Shown one piece after another: positions 30,858 through 38,058 of a stretch of DNA of 64,000 bases. Made by a program: the position numbers and the translations under genes. How positions within the stretch are numbered: the stretch's first letter is position 1; the number at the start of each line of letters is the position of its first letter. Source of the stretch: an uncultured Gemmiger sp. (GTDB lineage Bacteria; Bacillota; Clostridia; Oscillospirales; Ruminococcaceae). The notes under the pieces were generated by a model. That model was not told the DNA's origin and searched no databases. It saw nothing but the letters and a program-made list of their open reading frames with translations. The stretch spans positions 124,001 to 188,000 of the forward strand of contig CAKSUQ010000001.1 of assembly GCA_934502625.1 (NCBI GenBank), written 5' to 3'.

Positions 30858-31424
30858 TTAATAGGTGTGGTCGCAGACCTGCGTGATCTTCTCGCGCAGG
30901 TTCACGAAATCGCCAAAGACGGCGGGCTTGTTGACCGGGTAGCGCAGCAGCGCGGCCGGGTGGTAGGTCGCCATGAACAGTGTTCCCTGCTTGTCGAAGA
31001 ATTTGCCGTGGTCGCGCGAGACCGAGAAGCCCGGCTCGATCATCTGCTGGGCGGCCACGCGCCCCAGACATACGACAATTTTCGGCCGAATGATCTGGAA
31101 TTGCCTGCGCAACCACGGCATACAGGCGGCAGATTCCTCCGGCAGCGGGTCGCGGTTCTGCGGCGGGCGGCATTTAACGATGTTGGCAATGTAGACGTTT
31201 TTGTCGCGGCTGAGGTCGACTGCTTCGAGATAATGGTCGAGCAGCTGACCGCTTTTGCCGACGAAGGGCAAGCCCTGCTCGTCCTCGCTCGCGCCGGGGC
31301 CTTCGCCCACGAACATGACCTCCGCCGTCGTGACGCCCTGCCCGAACACCACGTTGGTGCGCGTCTCGCAGAGGCCGCAGCGGCGGCAGGCAAGACATTC
31401 CTGTTGTAAAGCTTCGATTTCCAT
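30858..31424 (-). CDS. Uracil-DNA glycosylase, family 4 (Fe-S type)
   Basis: Family 4 glycosylases remove uracil from DNA to begin base-excision repair. The 188-residue protein has the family pattern: cysteines in ACRRC near residues 13-16, [17 protein letters not shown] for the active site, two further cysteines (KCRPPQNRD and SAACMPW) for a 4Fe-4S cluster, and HPAALLR near the C-terminus. I chose ATG at 31424 because GAGG lies eight bases upstream; a GTG three codons earlier falls inside that site. It is the first gene of an operon with the helicase. Confidence 0.93.
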   Translation of the reverse strand: MEIEALQQECLACRRCGLCETRTNVVFGQGVTTAEVMFVGEGPGASEDEQGLPFVGKSGQLLDHYLEAVDLSRDKNVYIANIVKCRPPQNRDPLPEESAACMPWLRRQFQIIRPKIVVCLGRVAAQQMIEPGFSVSRDHGKFFDKQGTLFMATYHPAALLRYPVNKPAVFGDFVNLREKITQVCDHTY

Positions 31425-31503
31425 GGGTGACACCTCGTCGGTTTAAGCAGGCGCGGAACGCCTATACTGATTTTATGAATTTATATAAAAGGAGAGATAG
31501 CGG

Positions 31504-32121
31504 ATGGGTTGGCAGTGGGAACTGCTTCTGCGCGCGCTCTGCCTGCTGGCCGGTTACGGCTTCGGGTGTTTTTTGACGGCGGAGCTGGTCGCACGCTGCA
31601 CGGCGGGTGTCAGCGCGCGGGAGATCGGCACCGGCAACCCCGGCATGGCGAATATCCTGACCCACCTTGGCAAGCGGGCAGGATTCTTTGTACTGGCGGG
31701 CGATGTGCTGAAAACTGCGGCGGCCTGCTGGTTCTGCTGGCAGATCGCACCGGAGCTGGGGCACACTGCCCTGCTCTACGGCGGGCTGGGTGCGGTGCTG
31801 GGGCATAACTGGCCGTTCTGGAACCACGGTCACGGCGGCAAGGGCGTCGCCGTGACCTGCAGTTGGTTGATTTTGTATCTGCCTATCACCGGTGTACTCT
31901 GCTGCCTGACAGGCGGCACGGCTGTGCTGGTGACGGGGTATCTCCCCTTGGGCGCCGTGCTGATCGCCGGGCTGGCCGTGCCTGCTGCATGGCTGCAATG
32001 GGGCGCGGAGAGCGGCATCGTTTTGCTGGTGAACGCCGCCATTATGCTGGCGCGTCACTGGAGCGGTCTTGCGCGGATGCGCCGCGGCGAGGAACCGCAG
32101 TTTTTCCGCCATCTGCGATAG
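31504..32121 (+). CDS. plsY: Glycerol-3-phosphate acyltransferase PlsY family
   Basis: PlsY is a membrane enzyme that transfers an acyl group from acyl-phosphate to glycerol-3-phosphate in phospholipid synthesis. The 205-residue protein has several membrane segments and the three short family motifs in altered form: REIGTGNPGMANIL (normally G-S-GNPGATN), GHNWPFWNHGHGGKGVA, and a weaker third motif near residue 165-190. The changes suggest a divergent member, perhaps a second copy besides a canonical plsY elsewhere. AAAGGAGA precedes the ATG. Confidence 0.8.
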   Translation: MGWQWELLLRALCLLAGYGFGCFLTAELVARCTAGVSAREIGTGNPGMANILTHLGKRAGFFVLAGDVLKTAAACWFCWQIAPELGHTALLYGGLGAVLGHNWPFWNHGHGGKGVAVTCSWLILYLPITGVLCCLTGGTAVLVTGYLPLGAVLIAGLAVPAAWLQWGAESGIVLLVNAAIMLARHWSGLARMRRGEEPQFFRHLR

Positions 32122-32232
32122 TATCATCATACCACTGCGCGGCGGGATTTGCAACGCCTGCCGCAATTTGTACGCAGAACAGTCGATTTTGCAAACCGTG
32201 CAGAAAAACCGCAAAAAAGTTCTAAAAAGGTG

Positions 32233-32261
32233 TTGACATTTAGTCCCCTACCCGGTATAAT
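32233..32261 (+). promoter_or_regulatory. Promoter of the left tRNA cassette
   Basis: TTGACA, 17-base spacer, TATAAT (32256-32261): full consensus at both boxes. The first tRNA starts at 32304. This promoter lies outside the duplicated segment. Confidence 0.92.
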
Positions 32262-32303
32262 AGTCAACGTTGCAGCTGCCACGGCAGTGCAAAAGCTGGG
32301 TAT

Positions 32304-32380
32304 GGCCCGGTAGTTCAGTTGGTTAGAACGCTAGCCTGTCACGCTAGAGGTCGTCAGTTCGAGCCTGATTCGGGTCGCCA
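32304..32380 (+). tRNA. tRNA-Asp (GTC), left copy
   Basis: A 77-base cloverleaf: acceptor GGCCCGG, anticodon loop CTGTCAC with GTC between CTAGC/GCTAG stems, T-loop TTCGAGC, encoded CCA end. An identical copy lies at 35030-35106 on the minus strand. Confidence 0.95.
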
Positions 32381-32383
32381 TAA

Positions 32384-32459
<76 letters not shown>

Positions 32460-32464
32460 GCACA

Positions 32465-32502
32465 ATACCCACAATGCAAAAATGGCATCGTGGGTATTTT
32501 TC
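32465..32502 (+). terminator. Terminator-like hairpin between tRNA-Thr and tRNA-Trp
   Basis: Arms ATACCCACAATGC and GCATCGTGGGTAT pair over 13 positions with one mismatch, followed by TTTTTC. It looks like an intrinsic terminator or processing hairpin inside the tRNA operon. The same structure is in the right copy (34908-34945). Confidence 0.65.
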
Positions 32503-32504
32503 AT

Positions 32505-32580
32505 AGGGGCATAGCTCAGTTGGTAGAGCAGCGGTCTCCAAAACCGCGTGCCGAGGGTTCGAATCCTTCTACCCCTGCCA
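32505..32580 (+). tRNA. tRNA-Trp (CCA), left copy
   Basis: A 76-base cloverleaf with anticodon CCA in loop CTCCAAA, T-loop TTCGAAT and encoded CCA end. The acceptor stem AGGGGCA/TACCCCT has a C6-A67 mismatch, present also in the other copy (34830-34905). Confidence 0.93.
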
Positions 32581-32618
32581 AAAGCCGCTTATCTCGATTT
32601 TGAGATAAGCGGCTTTTT
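32579..32618 (+). terminator. Terminator of the left tRNA cassette
   Basis: Perfect stem AAAGCCGCTTATCTC with its complement, loop GATTTT, then TTTTT. It is part of the inverted repeat. Confidence 0.9.
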
Positions 32619-32645
32619 GTTGCAGTAAGGGCATTTTCGACCGTC

Positions 32646-32674
32646 TTGACAGAAAGAAAGCTTTTTGCTATACT
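32646..32674 (+). promoter_or_regulatory. Promoter of the polymerase-YolD module
   Basis: TTGACA, 17-base spacer, TATACT (32669-32674), starting 26 bases after the end of the inverted repeat arm. Confidence 0.85.
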
Positions 32675-32682
32675 TACAAACA

Positions 32683-32697
32683 ACAACATATGGTTGT
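32683..32697. promoter_or_regulatory. Candidate damage-response operator at the polymerase gene
   Basis: ACAAC-ATATG-GTTGT lies 8 bases after the -10 box. The arms match those of the uvrB palindrome at 11039-11053 exactly. The wider flanks (CTTAC ... GTAAG) add a second, outer pairing. Confidence 0.55.
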
Positions 32698-32722
32698 GTA
32701 AGCGCATGTGAGGAGGAATTTC

Positions 32723-34249
32723 ATGCCGGAGGGAAAAGTCTATATGGCCATCGACCTGAAATCCTTCTACGCCTCGGTCGAATGTGTCGAACGTGACCTC
32801 AACCCGCTGACGACGAACCTTGTCGTGGCAGATGCCTCCCGCACTGAGAAGACCATCTGTCTTGCGGTGTCCCCCGCGCTGAAGGCTTACGGTATCCCCG
32901 GTCGTGCGCGGCTGTTTGAGGTCGTGCAGAAGGTGCGCGAGGTCAACGTCTGGCGGCGCACCTGTGCCCCCGGCCGCCGTTTTTCCGGGAAATCTACCGA
33001 CGCCAACGATCTGCGCACTCACCCGGAGTGGGAGTTGGACTACATTATCGCGCCGCCGCAGATGGCACACTACATCACCCAAAGCACAAAAATCTATAAC
33101 ATCTACCTCAAGTACGTCGCGCCGGAGGACATCCACAGCTACTCTATAGATGAGGTTTTCCTTGATGCAACGGCCTATTTGAAGCTGTACGGCCTGACGC
33201 CCCGCGATTTCGCCATGCGCATCATTCAGGACATTCTGGCCACGACCGGCATCACGGCCACAGCGGGCATCGGCAGCAACCTCTATCTCGCCAAGGTCGC
33301 GATGGACATTCAGGCCAAGCACATCCCCGCCGACGAGAACGGTGTGCGCATCGCGCAGCTGGACGAAAAAAGCTACCGCCGCTTGCTGTGGGAGCATACG
33401 CCGCTGACGGATTTCTGGCGGGTCGGGCGAGGCTACGCCAAAAAGCTGGAAGCCCACGGTCTGTACACGATGGGTGACATTGCACGCTGCTCGCTGGGAA
33501 AGCCCGGCAACGTCTACAAAGAGGAACTGCTATACCGCCTGTTCGGTGTCAACGCTGAACTTCTCATTGACCATGCATGGGGGTGGGAGCCCTGCACGAT
33601 CGCGGACATCAAGGCGTACAAGCCCGCCGCAACCAGCATCGGCAGCGGGCAGGTGCTGCACTGTGCCACCGACTTTGCCGAGGCACGGCTCGTCGTGCGC
33701 GAGATGGCCGACCAGCTTGTGCTTGACCTTGTGGACAAAAAGCTGATGACGAAGCAGTTGGTGTTGACAGTGGGCTATGACATTGAAAATCTGACCGACC
33801 CGCAGCGGCGGAAGTGCTACTGCGGCGCGGTCACGACCGACCGCTATGGCCGCAGTGTGCCCAAGCACGCCCATGGCACGGCGAATCTGGCGCATTTCAC
33901 CTCCTCGACCAAGCTGATTTTGGAAGCCGTAACGGTGCTGTACGACCGCATCGTGGACGAAAATCTGCTGGTGCGGCGGGTCAATCTGACGGCCAACAAT
34001 GTGCTGGACGAACAGGCTGCGCAGGAGCGCGAGGCCTGCGAGCAGCTGGACTTTTTCTCCATCACGCAGGAGGCGCAGACCCAGCAGGCGGAGGAGGAAA
34101 AACAGCTTGCCCGCGAGCGCAAGCGTCAGGAAGCCATGCTGGCCATCAAGAAAAAGTTCGGCAAGAACGCCATCGTCAAGGGCATGGACTTGCAGGAGGG
34201 CGCGACGACGATGGAACGCAACCGCCAGATTGGAGGGCACAAGGCATGA
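32723..34249 (+). CDS. Y-family DNA polymerase (DinB/UmuC type)
   Basis: This is an error-prone translesion polymerase of 508 residues. The catalytic palm shows IDLKSFYASVE (Asp11) and YSIDEVFLD, carrying the metal-binding carboxylates. The thumb and little-finger regions follow, then a Gln/Glu-rich probable coiled coil (about 425-475) and a C-terminal tail ending in RNRQIGGHKA. The length and tail match the Firmicutes subgroup that travels with YolD-like proteins, often on mobile elements. The ATG at 32723 has AGGAGG six bases upstream. It overlaps yolD by four bases (ATGA). Promoter and candidate operator lie directly upstream. Confidence 0.93.
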   Translation: MPEGKVYMAIDLKSFYASVECVERDLNPLTTNLVVADASRTEKTICLAVSPALKAYGIPGRARLFEVVQKVREVNVWRRTCAPGRRFSGKSTDANDLRTHPEWELDYIIAPPQMAHYITQSTKIYNIYLKYVAPEDIHSYSIDEVFLDATAYLKLYGLTPRDFAMRIIQDILATTGITATAGIGSNLYLAKVAMDIQAKHIPADENGVRIAQLDEKSYRRLLWEHTPLTDFWRVGRGYAKKLEAHGLYTMGDIARCSLGKPGNVYKEELLYRLFGVNAELLIDHAWGWEPCTIADIKAYKPAATSIGSGQVLHCATDFAEARLVVREMADQLVLDLVDKKLMTKQLVLTVGYDIENLTDPQRRKCYCGAVTTDRYGRSVPKHAHGTANLAHFTSSTKLILEAVTVLYDRIVDENLLVRRVNLTANNVLDEQAAQEREACEQLDFFSITQEAQTQQAEEEKQLARERKRQEAMLAIKKKFGKNAIVKGMDLQEGATTMERNRQIGGHKA

Positions 34250-34650
34250 GCGGACGATACGACGACATCATCAATCTGCCGCACCCGGTCAGCCAGCGCC
34301 ACCCGCAGATGCCGCTGGCCGACCGCGCGGCACAGTTTTCACCCTTTGCGGCGCTGACCGGGCTGGACGCCGCCCTGCAGGAGACGGCGCGGCTGACAGA
34401 CCAGCGCATCACACTGGACGAGTACGAGCAGGCCGAGCTGGACAAAACGCTCCAAGCTCTGCGGGAGGCTGCACCGCAGCACCCTGCGGTGGAGATCACC
34501 TACTTTCAGCCCGATGCGCGTAAGGCCGGCGGGCAGTATGTGACCTCCGTCGGTCACGTCAAGCGCATTGCCGAGTACGAGCAGCAGCTGATCCTGACCG
34601 AGGGAACAAGCATCCCCCTAGCGGAAATTATCGCGGCAGCCATGCAATAA
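34246..34650 (+). CDS. YolD-like protein
   Basis: The 134-residue protein is of the YolD type, small partners encoded next to Y-family polymerases in Firmicutes. It shows the MPLADRAAQFSPFAALTGLD segment (about 22-41), typical of the longer clostridial form, a central helix and a C-terminal beta-rich part. The biochemical role is not established; YolD proteins have been predicted to resemble UmuD-like accessory factors. Its start overlaps the polymerase stop (ATGA), so the two are coupled. A terminator follows. Confidence 0.85.
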   Translation: MSGRYDDIINLPHPVSQRHPQMPLADRAAQFSPFAALTGLDAALQETARLTDQRITLDEYEQAELDKTLQALREAAPQHPAVEITYFQPDARKAGGQYVTSVGHVKRIAEYEQQLILTEGTSIPLAEIIAAAMQ

Positions 34651-34652
34651 GT

Positions 34653-34705
34653 AAAAAACACCCTCGTCCGCCGGTGCAAAACCGGCAGACGGTGGGTGTT
34701 TTATT
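34653..34705 (+). terminator. Terminator of the polymerase-YolD operon
   Basis: Long stem with outer pairs AAAACACCC/GGGTGTTTT and inner pairs CCGCCGGT/ACCGGC-GG, followed by a T-rich tail. Confidence 0.88.
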
Positions 34706-34791
34706 TGCTACACGGTGCTACTAGATGTGTCCTGCACAGGCAGAATCCAGCGCAGCCGTGTTTCACCATAGAAATCTACCTGCAAAAACAC

Positions 34792-34831
34792 AAAAAGCCG
34801 CTTATCTCAAAATCGAGATAAGCGGCTTTTG
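34792..34831 (-). terminator. Terminator of the right tRNA cassette
   Basis: It has the same stem-loop as 32579-32618, in reverse orientation. Confidence 0.9.
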
Positions 34832-34905
34832 GCAGGGGTAGAAGGATTCGAACCCTCGGCACGCGGTTTTGGAGACCGCTGCTCTACCAACTGAGCTATG
34901 CCCCT
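34830..34905 (-). tRNA. tRNA-Trp (CCA), right copy
   Basis: It matches 32505-32580, including the C6-A67 acceptor mismatch. Confidence 0.93.
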
Positions 34906-34950
34906 ATGAAAAATACCCACGATGCCATTTTTGCATTGTGGGTATTGTGC

Positions 34951-35026
<76 letters not shown>

Positions 35027-35029
35027 TTA

Positions 35030-35106
35030 TGGCGACCCGAATCAGGCTCGAACTGACGACCTCTAGCGTGACAGGCTAGCGTTCTAACCAACTGAACTAC
35101 CGGGCC
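35030..35106 (-). tRNA. tRNA-Asp (GTC), right copy
   Basis: It matches 32304-32380. Similarity to the left copy ends 9 bases further upstream. Confidence 0.95.
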
Positions 35107-35161
35107 ATACCCAGCCTGCGCGGCCGCTTGCGGCGTTTGCCTCACGACCAGCGCAGGAATT

Positions 35162-35190
35162 ATTATAAGGGATAAGCAAAGAAAAGTCAA
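35162..35190 (-). promoter_or_regulatory. Promoter of the right tRNA cassette
   Basis: Minus strand: TTGACT, 17-base spacer, TATAAT (35162-35167). The spacer and surroundings differ entirely from the left promoter, so each tRNA copy has an independent promoter. Confidence 0.9.
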
Positions 35191-35208
35191 GCGATTTTCA
35201 GGAAAAAT

Positions 35209-36444
35209 TTAATTATTTTCCGGCTTTTGCATACGGATCAGGCTGTAGGGCAAAAGCGGCGTCTCGCAGGGGATGGTGTACTGCATCATCGGGTGCGGGG
35301 TGGCGTCAACGCGCTCGCCGTCGGCGTTCTCGATCCACGCGGGTGCCAGCTTCACGACGCTGCCGTCGGGCTGCAGAATCTCGATCTCATCACCTGCTGC
35401 GAATTTACCGCGCTGCGTGCAGTGGGCGATGCCATTCTCCCAGCTGTCCACCGTGCCGATGAAATCCCAATCGCGCACGTAGGTGTGGCTGGGGGTCTGC
35501 TGCGCCTGCTCCTTGCCGAAGTAGAAGCCCGGTGAGTAGTGGCGATGGCTCGTGCGGTTCAGCTCCTCGATAACGTCGTCGGGCAGCTCGAAATTCTCGT
35601 TGAACGGGTCAGCCAAGAAAGCGTCCAGTGCGCGGCGGTAGGCGCTGACGACCGACGCCACATAGTAGAATGTCTTGGCGCGCCCCTCGATCTTCAGCGA
35701 GTCGACGCCCGCTTTACAGATCAAATCGATAAACGGCGCGGTGCATAGGTCGTTGGCGTTCAGGATATAGCTGCCGTTGTCGGGCGTCTCCCCTATCTCC
35801 ATGTACTGACCGGGGCGATGTTCCTCGACGAGGTTGTACTTCCAGCGGCAGGGCTGGGCGCACTCGCCGCGGTTGCCGCTGCGGCCGGTCATATAGCTGG
35901 ACAGCAGGCACCGACCGGAGACGCTCATACACATGGCACCGTGGACGAAGGCTTCGAGCTCCAGATCTTCGGGGCAGTTGTCGCGGATCTGGGCGATCTC
36001 GGTCAGGGGCAGCTCGCGCGCCAGTACGACGCGCTTTGCGCCCAGCTCATAGCACACCTTGGCGGCCTCGTAGTTCGTGATGCCCGCCTGCGTCGAGACG
36101 TGGCGCTCGACCTGCGGGGCGTACTTTTTTGCCAGCGCCAGCACACCGAGGTCGGCGATGATAAACGCATCGACGCCCGCCTCGGCGGCGTCTTGAATAT
36201 ACTGGGGCAACTTGGACAGTTCCTCGTTCGTGGGCAGGGTGTTCAGGGTCAGATAGACCTTTTTGCCGCGGGCATGGGCGAAGATGCAGCCCTCGTGCAG
36301 CTCGCCGACCGTCAGGTTGACCGGCGCGGCACGCATGCCGAACTCCGGCAGGGCGCAGTAGACAGCGTCCGCACCGTACATGACGGCGTATTTCAGCGTT
36401 TCAAGGCTGCCCGCAGGGGCGAGCAGTTCCGGCTGTTGCAGCAT
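35209..36444 (-). CDS. U32 family peptidase-like protein (TrhP/RlhA type)
   Basis: U32 proteins were named as peptidases, but several (TrhP, RlhA) are needed for hydroxylation of tRNA or rRNA bases. This 411-residue protein begins PELLAPAGSLETLKYA and contains the family signature ELEAFVHGAMCMSVSGRC with a following CAQPC pair, a probable metal or Fe-S site. Residues about 340-400 form the C-terminal accessory beta domain. Its similarity and length suggest the TrhP (tRNA U34 hydroxylation) branch; that is inference. GGAGG precedes the ATG. mltG lies upstream, separated by a terminator. Confidence 0.87.
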   Translation of the reverse strand: MLQQPELLAPAGSLETLKYAVMYGADAVYCALPEFGMRAAPVNLTVGELHEGCIFAHARGKKVYLTLNTLPTNEELSKLPQYIQDAAEAGVDAFIIADLGVLALAKKYAPQVERHVSTQAGITNYEAAKVCYELGAKRVVLARELPLTEIAQIRDNCPEDLELEAFVHGAMCMSVSGRCLLSSYMTGRSGNRGECAQPCRWKYNLVEEHRPGQYMEIGETPDNGSYILNANDLCTAPFIDLICKAGVDSLKIEGRAKTFYYVASVVSAYRRALDAFLADPFNENFELPDDVIEELNRTSHRHYSPGFYFGKEQAQQTPSHTYVRDWDFIGTVDSWENGIAHCTQRGKFAAGDEIEILQPDGSVVKLAPAWIENADGERVDATPHPMMQYTIPCETPLLPYSLIRMQKPENN

Positions 36445-36473
36445 AGTGATTTCCTCCGTTTTGCGTAAAAAGC

Positions 36474-36497
36474 GCCCGGTGGGAAGCGGGCGCTTGG
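36474..36497 (-). terminator. Terminator of mltG
   Basis: Minus strand: stem AAGCGCCCG/CGGGCGCTT followed by TTTT. Confidence 0.8.
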
Positions 36498-36513
36498 GGT
36501 TACTAGTGGTGGC

Positions 36514-36541
36514 AGCGGGCGCATATGGAATGCGCCTCTAC
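36514..36541. repeat. Palindromic intergenic repeat
   Basis: A single unit with GCGGGCGCATATGG...TGCGCCTCTAC, from the family at 169-277. It lies just after the mltG stop. Confidence 0.7.
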
Positions 36542-36554
36542 CGCGCGTCTTTTT

Positions 36555-37886
36555 TTACGACGCCCAGCCTGCTTTGACGCAGTTCTGGTAGTGCTCGTCG
36601 GCGGTCTTGGCGTAGAAATACTGCCCGGCGACGTCGGTGTCGGGGTGACCCGTGACGAAGAAGTAGTAGCCCTCGTCGATATACTCCTGATCCGGGTTCA
36701 ACGCGGCCTCGATGGCGGCGTAACCGGGGCAGGAAATAGGGCCTGCGGGCAGCCCGCCGATGCTGTAGGTGTCGTACAGCGCCAGCACATCGTCGGGGAT
36801 CGCGCCGTCCTCCGGCCAGCCGTAGTACTCGGCCGTCGGGGAGTTCCAAAGGTAGTTGTTCTCGTTGTCCTGCATGATATAGCTGCTAGCGTTGGATTCC
36901 AGCTTATGCTCTGCCCACTGCGGGTCGCTGGATTCAAGGCGGTTGTGGAAGCAGGCACTGACCTTGGCGTCCTCGCTTTCGAGGCCGGCCTCCTCCTGAA
37001 TGAAGCTGGCCAGCTTGACGACATCGTCGAGGCTTGTGCCCTTGGCAGCGATGGTATCCGCCAGATCAGCAGTCTTGGAGGCGAACTCGCCGTAGAGCGC
37101 GTCGACATAGTAGGCGACATCCTCATCCTTGTACAGGTTGTAGGTGTCCGGGAAGAGGTAGCCCTCGCACTTCATCAGGCGGTCGTTGTCGGGGATGGCG
37201 TTCCAGAAGTCGTACTTGCTCCAGTCGGTGCCATCCGCACCGTTGGCGCAGGCGATGAAGGTATCCACGTCATCCACCAGCCCGGCGTCGACGAAAATCT
37301 CGGCAACGCCGACAGCCGTCGTGCCCTCTGGGATCGTCACATTGACGGTAGCGCGGCGGGTCGCAACCGAGATCGTCTTGATGATCTCGTTGTAGGGCAT
37401 GCCGGATCGCAGTTCAAAGTCGCCGTACTGGATGCCGCCCGCCTTGCCGCTGTACTTGGCGTACTGCTTGAAGAGCCAGTCGTACTCGATGATGCCGGCG
37501 TCCTTCAGCTGAGTGGCGATGCTGGTGACCGACGAGCCCTCCGGGATGGTGATGGTCTGGGTCTCGCCGAGGGTCTTCTGGCCGTCCAGCTCGGCGTAGA
37601 ACTGGCTGACCTTATAGCCGCCAAAGCCGACCAGCGCCAGAATGATGAGGACGATCAGGCAGCCGAACGGGAAGCGGCGGCGAGGCTTTTCGTCCTCCTC
37701 GTCGTCGTCATACTCCTCGTGAACAACAGGCTTCGGCTTTTTCTTGGGCTTTTCTTTTTTGGGCTTTGGCGGTTCCGGGGCAGGTGCGGTGCGCTTGGCA
37801 GCGGGGCGCGGCGCAGGGGTGGGCGCAGCCTGCTGCGGGGCAGGCTGCTGCACGGGCTGATCCGGATTTGAACGATTGATCCTCAT
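36555..37886 (-). CDS. mltG: Endolytic transglycosylase MltG
   Basis: MltG cleaves nascent glycan strands and is thought to set chain length during peptidoglycan synthesis. The 443-residue protein has a cytosolic Pro/Ala/Gln-rich N-terminus, a Lys/Pro-rich patch, one transmembrane helix (about 73-95) and an extracytoplasmic YceG domain. The catalytic-type motif ASFIQEEAGLE (glutamate in the QEEA stretch), the CFHNRL segment and GLPAGPISCPG near the C-terminus fit the family. AGGAG lies just before the ATG. Confidence 0.93.
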   Translation of the reverse strand: MRINRSNPDQPVQQPAPQQAAPTPAPRPAAKRTAPAPEPPKPKKEKPKKKPKPVVHEEYDDDEEDEKPRRRFPFGCLIVLIILALVGFGGYKVSQFYAELDGQKTLGETQTITIPEGSSVTSIATQLKDAGIIEYDWLFKQYAKYSGKAGGIQYGDFELRSGMPYNEIIKTISVATRRATVNVTIPEGTTAVGVAEIFVDAGLVDDVDTFIACANGADGTDWSKYDFWNAIPDNDRLMKCEGYLFPDTYNLYKDEDVAYYVDALYGEFASKTADLADTIAAKGTSLDDVVKLASFIQEEAGLESEDAKVSACFHNRLESSDPQWAEHKLESNASSYIMQDNENNYLWNSPTAEYYGWPEDGAIPDDVLALYDTYSIGGLPAGPISCPGYAAIEAALNPDQEYIDEGYYFFVTGHPDTDVAGQYFYAKTADEHYQNCVKAGWAS

Positions 37887-37946
37887 GGGATGCTCCTAAC
37901 TTTTTATCGATTCCTAATTGATTTATCGGGGAATGTGCGGTGAAGG

Positions 37947-38056
37947 GCGGGCGGATATGGAATCCGCCCCTACGAATATGCGTCGGCGGAAATGTTCCGG
38001 GGCGTCGAGGACGCCGCCCCCTACGACCTGTACGGGCGCACTCGATATGCGCCCAG
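37947..38056. repeat. Cluster of three palindromic intergenic repeats
   Basis: The units at about 37947-37973 (GGGCGGATATGG...CCGCCCCTAC), 37999-38024 (GGGGCGTCGAGGACGCC...) and 38032-38055 (GGGCGCACTCGATATGCGCCC) fill the gap between the GNAT gene and mltG. Their arms differ from one another. Confidence 0.72.
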
Positions 38057-38058
38057 TT

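Noticed and set aside
32683..32697. Classical Firmicutes LexA box at the polymerase promoter
   Set aside because: The site does not match GAAC-N4-GTTC; spacing is five and arms are ACAAC/GTTGT. It is reported instead as a different candidate operator.
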